From: Ovis canadensis | Taxonomy: Eukaryota; Chordata; Mammalia; Artiodactyla; Bovidae | Direction: 5' to 3' | DNA length: 64,000 bases | NCBI RefSeq assembly: GCF_042477335.2 | Contig: NC_091245.1 | Coordinates: 33,180,501 to 33,244,500 of the forward strand | Part shown: one piece after another, positions 56,024-64,000 of the stretch | How the letters are laid out: every line of letters starts with the position of its first letter | Numbering within the stretch: the stretch's first letter is position 1 | Notes under the pieces: generated by a model | What the model was told of the DNA's origin: nothing | The model's database searches: none | The model's input: the letters and a program-made list of their open reading frames with translations, nothing else | Translations under genes and position numbers: made by a program

Positions 56024-57061
56024 AGAATCTAAAAGTAGGAAGTGTCTTGCCAAAGGGGAATGCTGATGGGGCACGGAAGTAGCATTGAAGACCACAGAAT
56101 AACAGGTTGTCTGGACGGAGCCACACTGGGTAAAGGTTCTTCAGAGTGAAGGATGTGCAAAAGTAACCTAAGAGCTCCAGGTGTATCTTTTACAAGTAGG
56201 GCCACAGTGTAATCTATCATTTAAACCAAGACTCTTTCTGATAATGAAAGGAGACATAAGTAATAATTTATAAATGAATAATAAGCATAAACTGAGACTT
56301 TTCTGGACAAATCCAGAAGGATGTTGATCCTATTTATAAGGAAGTTACATGTAAGTACAGATGTTAAATCAAATGGGTCTTGAGAATAGGCTAAAAGCTG
56401 TCACTCTCAAAAGATTCGTCATTCAAGCAAAGTTTTGATTTTAAAAGGTTGCTATTATTCCAGACAACGTAAGCCACAGGTATAAAGTTTAAAGTTTCTT
56501 GTAGCCACAGTTAAGAAGTAAAAGAAAACTGGTGAAATTAATTTTAATAAAACATTTGCTTTGTGCAGTATACCTAAATCATTATCATTTCAGTATATAA
56601 TCAATATGAACAAACTAATGCTTGCATTCTTATTCTCCAACCACACCTTGGAGAATAAGTAGGTTTTGAACATGCTGAGATAGAGAACTCCCAGAAGGAG
56701 AGGAGAGAAAAAGACTCTCTATGCTTTCCACATAGAATGAAGAAAATGATACCAAAATTTTTTTAAAGGTGAAAACCACATATTTCTATCTATACTGAGA
56801 CATATTGACGTATAAGAACTACACGGTTTTAAACAAGTGGAGGGGATTCTTAAACCTGGGTTGGAAGAAAAGGTGATGAGAAGTAGGACTCAGAGGAAGA
56901 GATGAGAGGGAGATGGCACACAGACCCTGGGAAGTAAGCATGAGGGTCTTCATAATGGAAGAAAGCTGAGCCTCTGTGGGAGGAAGAGAAGGTGATGCCC
57001 CTGCAGAAGACAGAACACATACTGCATTTTTTGAGCAGAAAGAGAATAAAACAGTACCTGG
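56024..57061. other. Mostly single-copy; possible old DNA element at 56470-56650
   Basis: GAAATTAATTTTAATAAAAC near 56534 and ATCATTTCAGTATATAATC near 56583 resemble a known old MER-type element in diverged form. The rest is unassigned, without genes. Confidence 0.4.
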
Positions 57062-57139
57062 ATTAGCCCTGGAGCTCCCTGAGGTCTGAGCACACAATCT
57101 TTGTATTCCCAGTGTGTAGCACAGTGCCCAGTGCAGAGT
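57062..57139 (+). mobile_element. L2 LINE 3' end cut by BovB
   Basis: CTGGAGCTCCCTGAGGTC, then TTGTATTCCCAGTGTGTAG and CACAGTGCCCAGTG is an L2 terminus interrupted exactly at the BovB TSD. Confidence 0.7.
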
Positions 57140-57745
57140 TTAGCTCGGTTCAGTCGCTCAGTCATGTCCGACTCTTTGCGACCCCATGAACCGCAGCATC
57201 CCAGGCCTCCCTGTCATTTACCAACTCCTGGAGTTCACCCAAACTCATGTCCATCGAGTCGGTGATGCCATCCAACTATCTCATCCTCTGTCGTCCCCTT
57301 CTCCTTCTACCCTCAATCGTTCCCAGCATCAGGGTCTTTTCAAATGAGTCAGCCCTTCACATCAGGTGGCCAAAGTATTGGAGTTTTAGCTTCAACATCA
57401 GTCCTTCCATTGAACACCCAGGACCGATCTTCCTTAGGATGGACTGGTTGGATCTCCTTGCAGTCCAAGGGACTCTCAGGGTCTTCTCCAACACCACAGT
57501 TCAAAAACATCAATTCTTCAGTGCTCAGCTTTCTTTATAGTCCAACTCTCATATCCATACATGACTACTGGAAAACCCATAACCTTGACTAGACGGACCT
57601 TTGTTGACAAAGTAATGTCTCTGTTTTTTAAATATGCTGTCTAGGTTGGTCATAACTTTTCTTCCAAGGAGCAAGCATCTTTTAATTTTACGGCTGCAAT
57701 CACCATCTGCAGTGATTTTGGAGCCCCCAAAAATAAAGTCAGCCA
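57140..57745 (-). mobile_element. BovB LINE with perfect 11-bp TSD
   Basis: Reverse BovB of 606 bp (GGTTCAGTCGCTCAGTCATG to GGAGCCCCCAAAAATAAAG). CAGTGCAGAGT is repeated exactly at 57129-57139 and 57746-57756. The RT C-terminal part is present in broken frames. Confidence 0.97.
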
Positions 57746-57924
57746 CAGTGCAGAGTAGTAACGCCATAACTCTTGGGTGGATCAGTCTCCAGGTTCTGAT
57801 GTGTATAAGGAAAGTGGCCTGGAATGAAAGGCAGGTAAGTACCATCTGTGGGACACCTCCAGATTCTAGCACCAAATGAACTGTGTCATCTCATATACAA
57901 TGACACTGAATTTGGAAATGCTGG

Positions 57925-58070
57925 TCCCACCTTAAGGATGAGGAGGCAGAGGCCAAAAATGGTTAATTACCTTGTCAAAGGCCTTCCCAGCTAGGAACTG
58001 TCAAAGCTGGGATGTGAACTTAGGACTATTTGGTTATGAAGCCTGTGCCCTTTCTCTGATACCACTGCTG
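57925..58070 (-). mobile_element. MIR SINE (reverse), first of a pair
   Basis: ACCTTAAGGATGAGGAGGCA, then GGGATGTGAACTTAGGACTA, then TGCCCTTTCTCTGATACCAC: reversed MIR. Confidence 0.72.
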
Positions 58071-58089
58071 TCTAGCCAGTCAGTGACTT

Positions 58090-58400
58090 TCTTTTGAGAA
58101 TAATGACAGTAATAATAACAACAGTGATGATGCTGATGCTGTTCATAGCTCATACATAGTTCTATATCACTTGCTAAGTTTCTGGCACAGTTCCAAACAC
58201 TTACTCTATGTTAATTCATTTAGTCCACATAATCACCCTAGGAGGTAGATGCTATTATTATTTCCATGTTACAGAGGATGCTGAGGCACAGAGAATTTTA
58301 GCCACTTGCCAAAGGTCACAGAGAAGATGAGTGGCTAAGCTGGGTTTGCAGGTTTGGTTGCTTGGTTCAAGAGTCCACAGCTTCACCTCTCCTCCCTCGG
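58090..58400 (-). mobile_element. MIR SINE (reverse), second of a pair
   Basis: TTTAGTCCACATAATCACCC, then TTATTTCCATGTTACAGAGG, then GAGGCACAGAGAATTTTAGC: a nearly full-length reversed MIR, with ATAATAATAAC on its 3' side. Confidence 0.88.
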
Positions 58401-58442
58401 TACCTATCAGGGAAGATTTTGCTATATGGTATAAATGTAGTC

Positions 58443-58658
58443 AGGCTTCTCTAGTGGCGCAGTTGGCAAAGCATCTGCCTGCAATGTAGGAGACCCAGGT
58501 TCAATCCCTGAGTCTGGAAGACCCCCTGGGGAAGGAAATGGCAACCCACTCCAGTACACTTGCCTGGAGAATTCCATGGACAGAGGAGCTGGGCAGACTA
58601 TAGTCCATGGGATTGCAAAGACACCAACACAACTATGTGACTAACTTTCACTTTCATA
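58443..58658 (+). mobile_element. Bov-tA SINE
   Basis: GGCTTCTCTAGTGGCGCAG, B box GGTTCAATCCC, body to GTGACTAACTTTCACTTTC. GTCAGG on both sides (58440-58445, 58666-58671) may be part of a diverged TSD. Confidence 0.94.
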
Positions 58659-58897
58659 AAATTGGTCAGGTTGTAGGACAGAAGATCGGAATTTGCCTTG
58701 GACATTGAAGAACAAGGTCTTGTTCCTGGGACTAGGGTTGATTGCTTTTCAAATCTGACTCATTGGTCTTCCAGGATGTGACTTAGAGAAGTAGGAATTG
58801 TGTTACTTCAAATGGGCTGAGAGTCTCATTACTGACTGGGGTGTGACATGTGCAGATATTCTCAGCACAAGATTTATATTTGACCTCAATAATAGCA

Positions 58898-59212
58898 GGG
58901 GCTTCCCTGATAACTCAGTTGGTTAAGAATCTTCCTGCAACGAAGGAGACCCCAGTTCAATATCTGGGTCTGGAAGATGCTGGAGAATGGATAGGCTACC
59001 CACTCCAGTATTCTTGGGCTTTCCTTGTGACTCAGCTGGTAGAGAATCTGCCTGCAACGTGGGAGACCTGGGTTCGATCCCTGGGTTGGGAAGATCCCCT
59101 GGAGAAGGGAATGACTACCCACTCCAGTATTCTGACCTGGAGAATCCCCTGGACTGTATAATCCATGGGGTCACAAAGAGTCAGACAGGAGTGAGTGACT
59201 TTCACACACAAT
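58898..59212 (+). mobile_element. Double-headed Bov-tA SINE with perfect 12-bp TSD
   Basis: First head (GGGGCTTCCCTGATAACTC), then a shortened body piece to CACTCCAGTATTCTTGG, then a second complete head whose B box GGTTCGATCCC (59071-59081) is intact, and a full Bov-A body. TCAATAATAGCA at 58886-58897 and 59213-59224 bounds exactly 315 bp, so both heads arrived in one insertion. Confidence 0.97.
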
Positions 59213-59224
59213 TCAATAATAGCA

Positions 59225-59599
59225 TGTAGAGAGACTGAGAGATGCCAGATATTCAGTAGCATCCTGCCTGAAGCCAGCAGTAGTCTGTGTCTCTTAACCA
59301 ATAGCACAGCATAACCTCTGAGAAAAAACAAATATTTATTTCCGAGTCAGTCATTCATTGCCCCAGCTAATATTTATGGCTTTCATCCCCAGCACTAGCC
59401 AGCAGAAAGAGTTTTGTCGAGCTTCAGGGATTCCAGCAGCAGCCAGGTGGAAGAGCTGTAAAATTTTCAGGCAAAATCCACCACTTTAGAGTGGGAGAAG
59501 GAGCTGACAGGTGACCTGCCTGGAGGAGAATGTGGCTGACCTCAGGCTGACAAGTGGTCTAAAGGAGCACCTTCCATGAGGGAGTCATATAACAGCCAG
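59225..59599. other. Single-copy sequence, no feature
   Basis: No repeat or gene recognised. Confidence 0.4.
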
Positions 59600-59760
59600 G
59601 ATGGACTGGGGAAAGGTCTACTCTGGAATTAGTGTTCTTACGGTCACTGAGCTCTGTGACTTCAGACAAGCCATTTAACTGTTCCAGGTCTCAGCTTTCT
59701 CAGAAGTAACATGAAGAGGCTGACTCAGTTTCATTCAAGATTCTTCCAGTTCTATGCTAA
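59600..59760 (+). mobile_element. MIR-type SINE, diverged
   Basis: GAGCTCTGTGACTTCAGACA, then GCCATTTAACTGTTCCAGG and TCTCAGCTTTCTCAGAAG: forward MIR core. Confidence 0.65.
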
Positions 59761-60076
59761 AGCTGTTCAATCTCATTCCCACTCCCAAACAAAGGCCAGG
59801 ATTCTAAGAATCCCAGGCTAAGTCAGAGCTTACGGCTCCTGGCTTACCCAGAAGGGAGACTCACATCTCCACCATCTCTGCAGACATGCATTCGACCTGA
59901 GACGGTAGATTTTGGATGTTCAAGGGCAACTTATTTTGTCAGCTCTCAAATTCAAGAGTATTACTCTTCAAGGGAGTTTTGCCTATCCAGTAGACAGTAA
60001 TACATGAAAACACTGGAGGAGGCAGGGCTGTGCTGAGGAAGGAGCATGGGACAATAGGAAGAACTGAAGTTATCAG

Positions 60077-60150
60077 ATGGGTCAAAAGTTTGTTTGGGTT
60101 TTTCCATAAGATGTTATGGACAACCCTGAATGAACTTTTTGGCCAACCCA
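60077..60150. mobile_element. Mariner-type MITE (hairpin)
   Basis: The arms TGGGTCAAAAGTTTGTTTGG and TGAACTTTTTGGCCAACCCA are inverted repeats around TTCCATAAGATGTTATGGA, itself a near-palindrome. The whole 74-bp unit folds into one hairpin. The left arm lacks about 6 bp present in the right arm. This is the ruminant mariner MITE pattern. No transposase. Confidence 0.9.
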
Positions 60151-60904
60151 ATCAATGGTGAAAGTATCTGAATGCTTCATTGAGTTGAGACCTTTGGATT
60201 TTATTCTGTAAAAGATGACATGTTATCACAAGTGCTTATGTCATGGAGGGGGGTGACTTGAATGGGTTTTAGAATAAAAGACAGCAGGGCAGAAGTTGAA
60301 CTGGAGAATGGAGACAAACTTTACTCTCTCGTTCACTCACTCACTCACTGTAGTACAATTCTTGATATCTTCAATAAGTATTTTTTGACTGAATAAGTGA
60401 CCATTTGGTCCCCAGAAAAAATAAGTTTCTTCCTTAGGCATTTAGCTCCTAGGACCTGGTATCCAGTAAAAATGTTATTGCCCTTCATTGAGCTAATGTG
60501 AGAATGTTGTTCAGGTCAGGTCCCACCGCAGATGAGGTAACAGGGAAAGGGTAAAGAAATATCATCTTGGGAAATGTGCTACCATTTCTGATTTCCTGGC
60601 TCTGACTTTCTCTTGGAATAGTTTCACATGGCCAGCTGCATCAGCACGTTGAGTTATACAAGGTAGCTAGCTGTCACACTGCAACAGGCATGACGTATCA
60701 TTCCATTGACGCATGAAATTAAAAAGATGTGGCTTGCTAGAGATACAGCAGATAAACCAAACTTGCTTCTCAGCCCATCTACTTTTATTCACACAGGAAA
60801 ATCTCAGAAGAAGAAAACGAAGAACCAGTCAGCCTGATTAACTGACCATAGACTGGAGCCAATAAACAGTTTCATGCCATCCACAGTCAACGAAGTGGGG
60901 GGTG
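60151..60904. other. Mostly unassigned
   Basis: 60190-60290 may be the distal part of the unassigned old repeat (TTTGGATTTTATTCTGTAAA). A short CTCA repeat lies at 60331-60349. No gene. Confidence 0.4.
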
Positions 60905-61080
60905 TTTGATGTTTATTGAGCTCCTACTATGTGCTTGGCATGCTAGCAGATGCGATGCGCAGAGGAATAAATGGAATCCACTGAATATCAGAGGAGAGGC
61001 ATCTTATCCAACCTGAAAACATCAGGGAAAGCTTCTTGGTAGAAGTAATGCCTAACCTGAATGTTGAAGGGAAATTAGGA
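60905..61080 (+). mobile_element. Old repeat, unassigned family (head and middle)
   Basis: GTTTATTGAGCTCCTACTAT, then GTGCTTGGCATGCTAGCAG, then GGAAAGCTTCTTGGTAGAAG and CTAACCTGAATGTTGAAGG give the order head to middle of the ancient repeat seen at 29445 and 8105. Confidence 0.5.
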
Positions 61081-62002
61081 ATTCACCAAGAAGCAGAAAA
61101 GGGAAAAGGCAGGGCAGGTATGCGGAGGTGGTGGCTAGGGTTGGGTAGGTGGGGGTGGGGAGCAAGTTTCCCCACTTCCTGCACCAGGACAGAGCTTCTG
61201 CTATAGACATGGCTACCCAGGGCTCCAACACAGACAGCGAATTTCTGCCAGACGGTGAAGAGACACAGTGAGCAGGCGTGAGAGCAGATGTGACAAGTGC
61301 ATGGGGTTAATCAAGCATTCTGCAGCCAGGAAGAAAAATAAATGCCCCCAGGGCAATACTGGCAGCAGCTGGCAGGAGATGGCACAGACTCAAACTTTGT
61401 CCTCCTGGAATAAGAGCTGCTCTGCCACTCGGAGGACTGGAAGCACTCGCCCAGTGCTCCTCTCTGGACCCTGCTTGTTCACAGAGAGGGCAACAGAAAG
61501 GGGGGAGGGCAAAAAATTAGTAATAGTGTCACTGATCTGCAATAAAGAAAGTAATCAATAATCACTCTACGAAAGAAAAGGAGAGAAGGAGAAGATGGCT
61601 ATTTGGTAATTTGATGGTTTCTATTTGCTTCTCTGTCTTTGATTTTACAGTTGGGAAGGATGTGAGTGTTATTACATGGCAATGAGGTTGCTATGGTAAC
61701 TCCTTATTGTTTAATATAAGACTAGCTAAATCTTAGATAAGTTACTGGGAGAAAAATTAATGCTGCCAAAGGCCAGTTTCAGTTTTTTATTCTTTTTGTG
61801 TCTGTAGTGTTTCTGCCTGTTTCCCCTTCATAATCTACCTTTCTCCTAGGACATCAAACACACGTCAGGATGAAGGAAGGCTTCAGTCATTATTGAAGGG
61901 ATTCTCTACCACAGAAAACCAACCAGGACCCAGCAGTCAAGGGGAAAAAGGTCAATAAAAGAGGTGACTGTCTGGACCCAGGAGAACTCAAGAGGTGGCT
62001 CA
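61081..62002. other. Repeat-free block containing an X-box motif
   Basis: No repeat is recognised across 61130-62000. The first half is GC-richer, the second AT-rich with the RFX-type palindrome at 61687-61700. The 97-codon frame at 61268-61561 (Cys- and Lys-rich start) has no recognisable domain. Best candidate in the window for regulatory DNA. Confidence 0.42.
61687..61700. promoter_or_regulatory. Candidate RFX-family X-box
   Basis: GTTGCTATGGTAAC fits the RFX consensus (GTNRCC, 0-3 nt spacer, RGYAAC) with both half-sites, one position off at GTTGCT. It lies in repeat-free sequence. RFX factors bind such sites in ciliary and neural enhancers; binding here is inference. Confidence 0.5.
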
Positions 62003-62300
62003 ACCCTAGCTTTGCAGTCCAACATACCTGTGCTTGAATTCCAGCTTGGCTATGTAGCCATTCTGTGACCATGGGCAATGAAACTTTCTGGACTGGTTTC
62101 TTAATCTTCAAAAATAAGGAAAATGATGACATCCATCTCATTGAGTTTTGCTGGGAAAAATAAATTGCCTGGAAAATCTCAGGGACAGAGGAGACTGGTA
62201 GGCTACAGTCCACGGGATCACAAAAAATTGGACACAACTGAGCAACTGAGCACATACAGACAGAGGTAGTACTTAATGCTCAATAATTAGCTATTATTTT
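62003..62300 (+). mobile_element. MIR SINE, split by Bov-A
   Basis: CTTTGCAGTCCAACATACC, then TGTGACCATGGGCAATGAAA are the forward MIR. After the Bov-A piece the MIR-like tail resumes (CTTAATGCTCAATAATTAGC). Confidence 0.7.
62168..62255 (+). mobile_element. Bov-A fragment inside MIR
   Basis: GCCTGGAAAATCTCAGGGAC to AACTGAGCAACTGAGCAC is the 3' half of a Bov-A monomer, without the tRNA head. Confidence 0.85.
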
Positions 62301-62579
62301 TTTCTCTTTTCCTCCTCCTCCAATTTTGATAATGATAATGACGATGATGGCAATGACTATTGTCTTTTTAATACATTAAGGTCTAGTTTCAAATCCATGT
62401 CTTCCAACTTCCCTTATTTCCCTATAACACACAGAGCTTGCTTCTCTAGGCACTGCCTTTAGTCTGCTTTTAGGTGACACAAGGTGGGCACTAGGTTGAG
62501 GGCGAGGAAGTAGAGAACAGGGAGTCACTGACGAGTCACAAGAGCTTGCTTTGCCCCAGATCCTAGGCCAAGCCCTAAT
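62301..62579. other. Unassigned, with (GAT)n-like run
   Basis: GATAATGATAATGACGATG near 62327 is a degenerate trinucleotide run. Nothing else recognised. Confidence 0.45.
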
Positions 62580-62765
62580 TTGCGTTATCTTTCAGTGTTA
62601 CAATATTCCAGTGATGTAAGTGTGGTTATCCCCATTATACAGAGGAAGAAACTGAGGCTTGGAGAGGTTTATTACTTGGCTGTTGTTCCCACAGCTCACA
62701 CAAGTAGCTCTGCAGACATTTGATTTCAAAACCCATACTTTTTCACAGTCATTCTGAGAATCCAT
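62580..62765 (-). mobile_element. MIR SINE (reverse)
   Basis: GGTTATCCCCATTATACAG, then AAGAAACTGAGGCTTGGAGA, then GATTTCAAAACCCATACTTT: well-preserved reversed MIR. Confidence 0.87.
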
Positions 62766-63841
62766 TTTTTATGGGTTTTCTTCTGATGCATTTCTATCTT
62801 ATCTTCCCTGCCCAGCAATCCTGGTAATCTGAAGAGGGCCTTCATGTCTTCTTCTTTGTGTTCTCCCCTTTCATGTGTTCCAGCCACAGCACATAGGATA
62901 GGCTCAACTAAAGCCTGTTGATTGAGGTATTAGAATCAAGTTAAAGAACAAAAAAAATGAGGCAAGAGAAACAGATGCAGCCATGTCTGCCGGCAGAGAC
63001 TGACATGGCTAACGTATTAAGTCTTAGATTTCAAATGACAGCAAGGATACAGAGACAAAAAAGTATCAAAATTCTGACATAACTGACAATCGGGGGAAAA
63101 CAAAGGCTATGAAACTAGTGGTTAAAATAAAGCAGGTGAAGTCGGAAGAAAACTAATTAACTTTCCAATTATGTCGGAAGTTGTAAATTATAAGTTTTCA
63201 CACCGTTAGAAAGGAGGCTGCGGGGAGAGGATGACAAACCAGAGGTTTCAATAACGCCGGAGAACACATAACTTTCATTAATAGGCAGCTCTGGCGGTAA
63301 TATTACAAAAAGCATTCTGGTTTCCTGAAATTCCCTTGTAATGAATGGCTTCTCAATTCAATAATTTTATTTCAGTTAATCTATCACCTTGAAAGCACAC
63401 GCTAAGGAAGCCTAGCAGAGCGCTCTTTTGGATAATTTAATAAATGTTTCATTTTTTCTCAACTCCCCCCTGCCTCAAGTGATAACCTTGTTAGAGCAAT
63501 AGCCTTAAACCACAGACAAGAGGTCCACTCATAGTGTCTGCAGTGAGCCTTGTTCTTCTCTCTGCAAGTTGCATGAAAACTTTAAGAAGTGAATGGTGAA
63601 AATGTGTTTTGTGATTGACTAGCAATTTTATTAATATATTTAAATTTTCACTTAGGAAAATTATCCATGAAGTATGAAAATCTTGACAATTTCAGCATTA
63701 GATAGTTGAAAGTATCTTGTGGCTTTAAAGCCTCACAGAACTTAGCTTGGATTTTGGCTTGATCCTCACCTGCCTTCTGACTTTTAGGTCACAGGACCCC
63801 CGTTTTTCTGTGTAAGATGAACAGAATAATGCCTGCTGTGT
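62766..63841. other. Repeat-free block, candidate conserved regulatory DNA
   Basis: About 1.07 kb without a firm repeat (62810-62930 may be a faint L2 trace). 63130-63700 has even composition and several homeodomain-like TAAT cores (AACTAATTAAC near 63150, CATTAATAGG near 63277, TTGTAATGAATGG near 63337). No coding frame is convincing. Confidence 0.42.
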
Positions 63842-63847
63842 ATGAGT

Positions 63848-64000
63848 GCTGCTGCTGCTGTTTCGGAGAAGGCGATGGCACCCCACTCCAGTACTCTTGC
63901 CTGGAAAATCCCATGGACGGAGGAGCCATCCCATGGACTGTAGGCTGCAGCCCATGGGGTTGCTAAGAGTTGGACACGACTGAGTGGCTTCACTTTCACT
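63848..64000 (+). mobile_element. BOV-A2 SINE, cut by the window end
   Basis: After a short GCT repeat (63848-63860), GGAGAAGGCGATGGCACCCC starts the first Bov-A monomer, ending GTGGCTTCACTTTCACT at the window edge, where the linker to the second monomer would begin. It contains a small duplication around CCATCCCATGGACTG (63925-63939). Confidence 0.88.

Overview
The window comes from a nuclear genome of a ruminant (Pecora; cattle, sheep, goat or deer cannot be told apart here). The diagnosis rests on the repeats: many 3'-anchored BovB (RTE-type) LINE copies with AACTG-pentamer tails, Bov-A / Bov-tA / BOV-A2 SINEs, tRNA-derived CHR-type SINEs, a young ruminant L1 (L1-BT type) and a mariner MITE, over a background of older mammalian MIR, L2, L1M, MaLR-type LTR and hAT/MER elements. 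Family names come from recognising consensus sequences by eye, not from a library search.

I found no host protein-coding gene, no rRNA or functional tRNA gene, and no CpG island. The longest open frames (up to about 200 codons) lie antisense to BovB or inside SINEs. The only frames with recognisable protein content are retrotransposon relics: BovB reverse transcriptase (YADD box near 32358-32369 minus and 54640-54651 plus) and the L1 ORF2 C-terminus (48770-49123). The window is best read as intergenic DNA or part of a large intron.

Layout. 1-2.9 kb: a Bov-tA, a BovB with a perfect target-site duplication (TSD) and a MIR carrying a local duplication. 2.9-8.0 kb: an old minus-strand L1 interrupted by a solo LTR, an inverted L1 fragment and a BovB. 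8-13.6 kb: old repeats, Bov-tA, a 0.7-kb BovB and several MIRs. 13.6-16.1 kb: a plus-strand L1 holding two consecutive CHR-type SINEs. 16-31.6 kb: mostly single-copy sequence with MIR, L2, a hAT-like element split by an L1, and a BovB. 31.6-39.9 kb: five BovB fragments and a double-headed Bov-tA. 40-42 kb: single-copy sequence. 42.1-45.4 kb: another minus L1 hit by Bov-tA SINEs with TSDs. 46-50 kb: BovB and a young L1-BT with a 13-bp TSD. 50-53 kb: single-copy sequence with conserved-element appearance. 53.7-55.6 kb: the longest BovB, split by an L1-BT tail. 56-62 kb: BovB inside L2, paired MIRs, two Bov-tA and a mariner MITE. 61-63.8 kb: single-copy sequence with a palindromic RFX-type X-box. 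The window ends inside a BOV-A2.

No undescribed biological system is evident. What is worth following up is the insertion history (TSD-bounded, nested events), a double poly(A) tail on the young L1, unusual SINE structures, and several repeat-free blocks that could be regulatory. Those blocks can only be judged by cross-species alignment.
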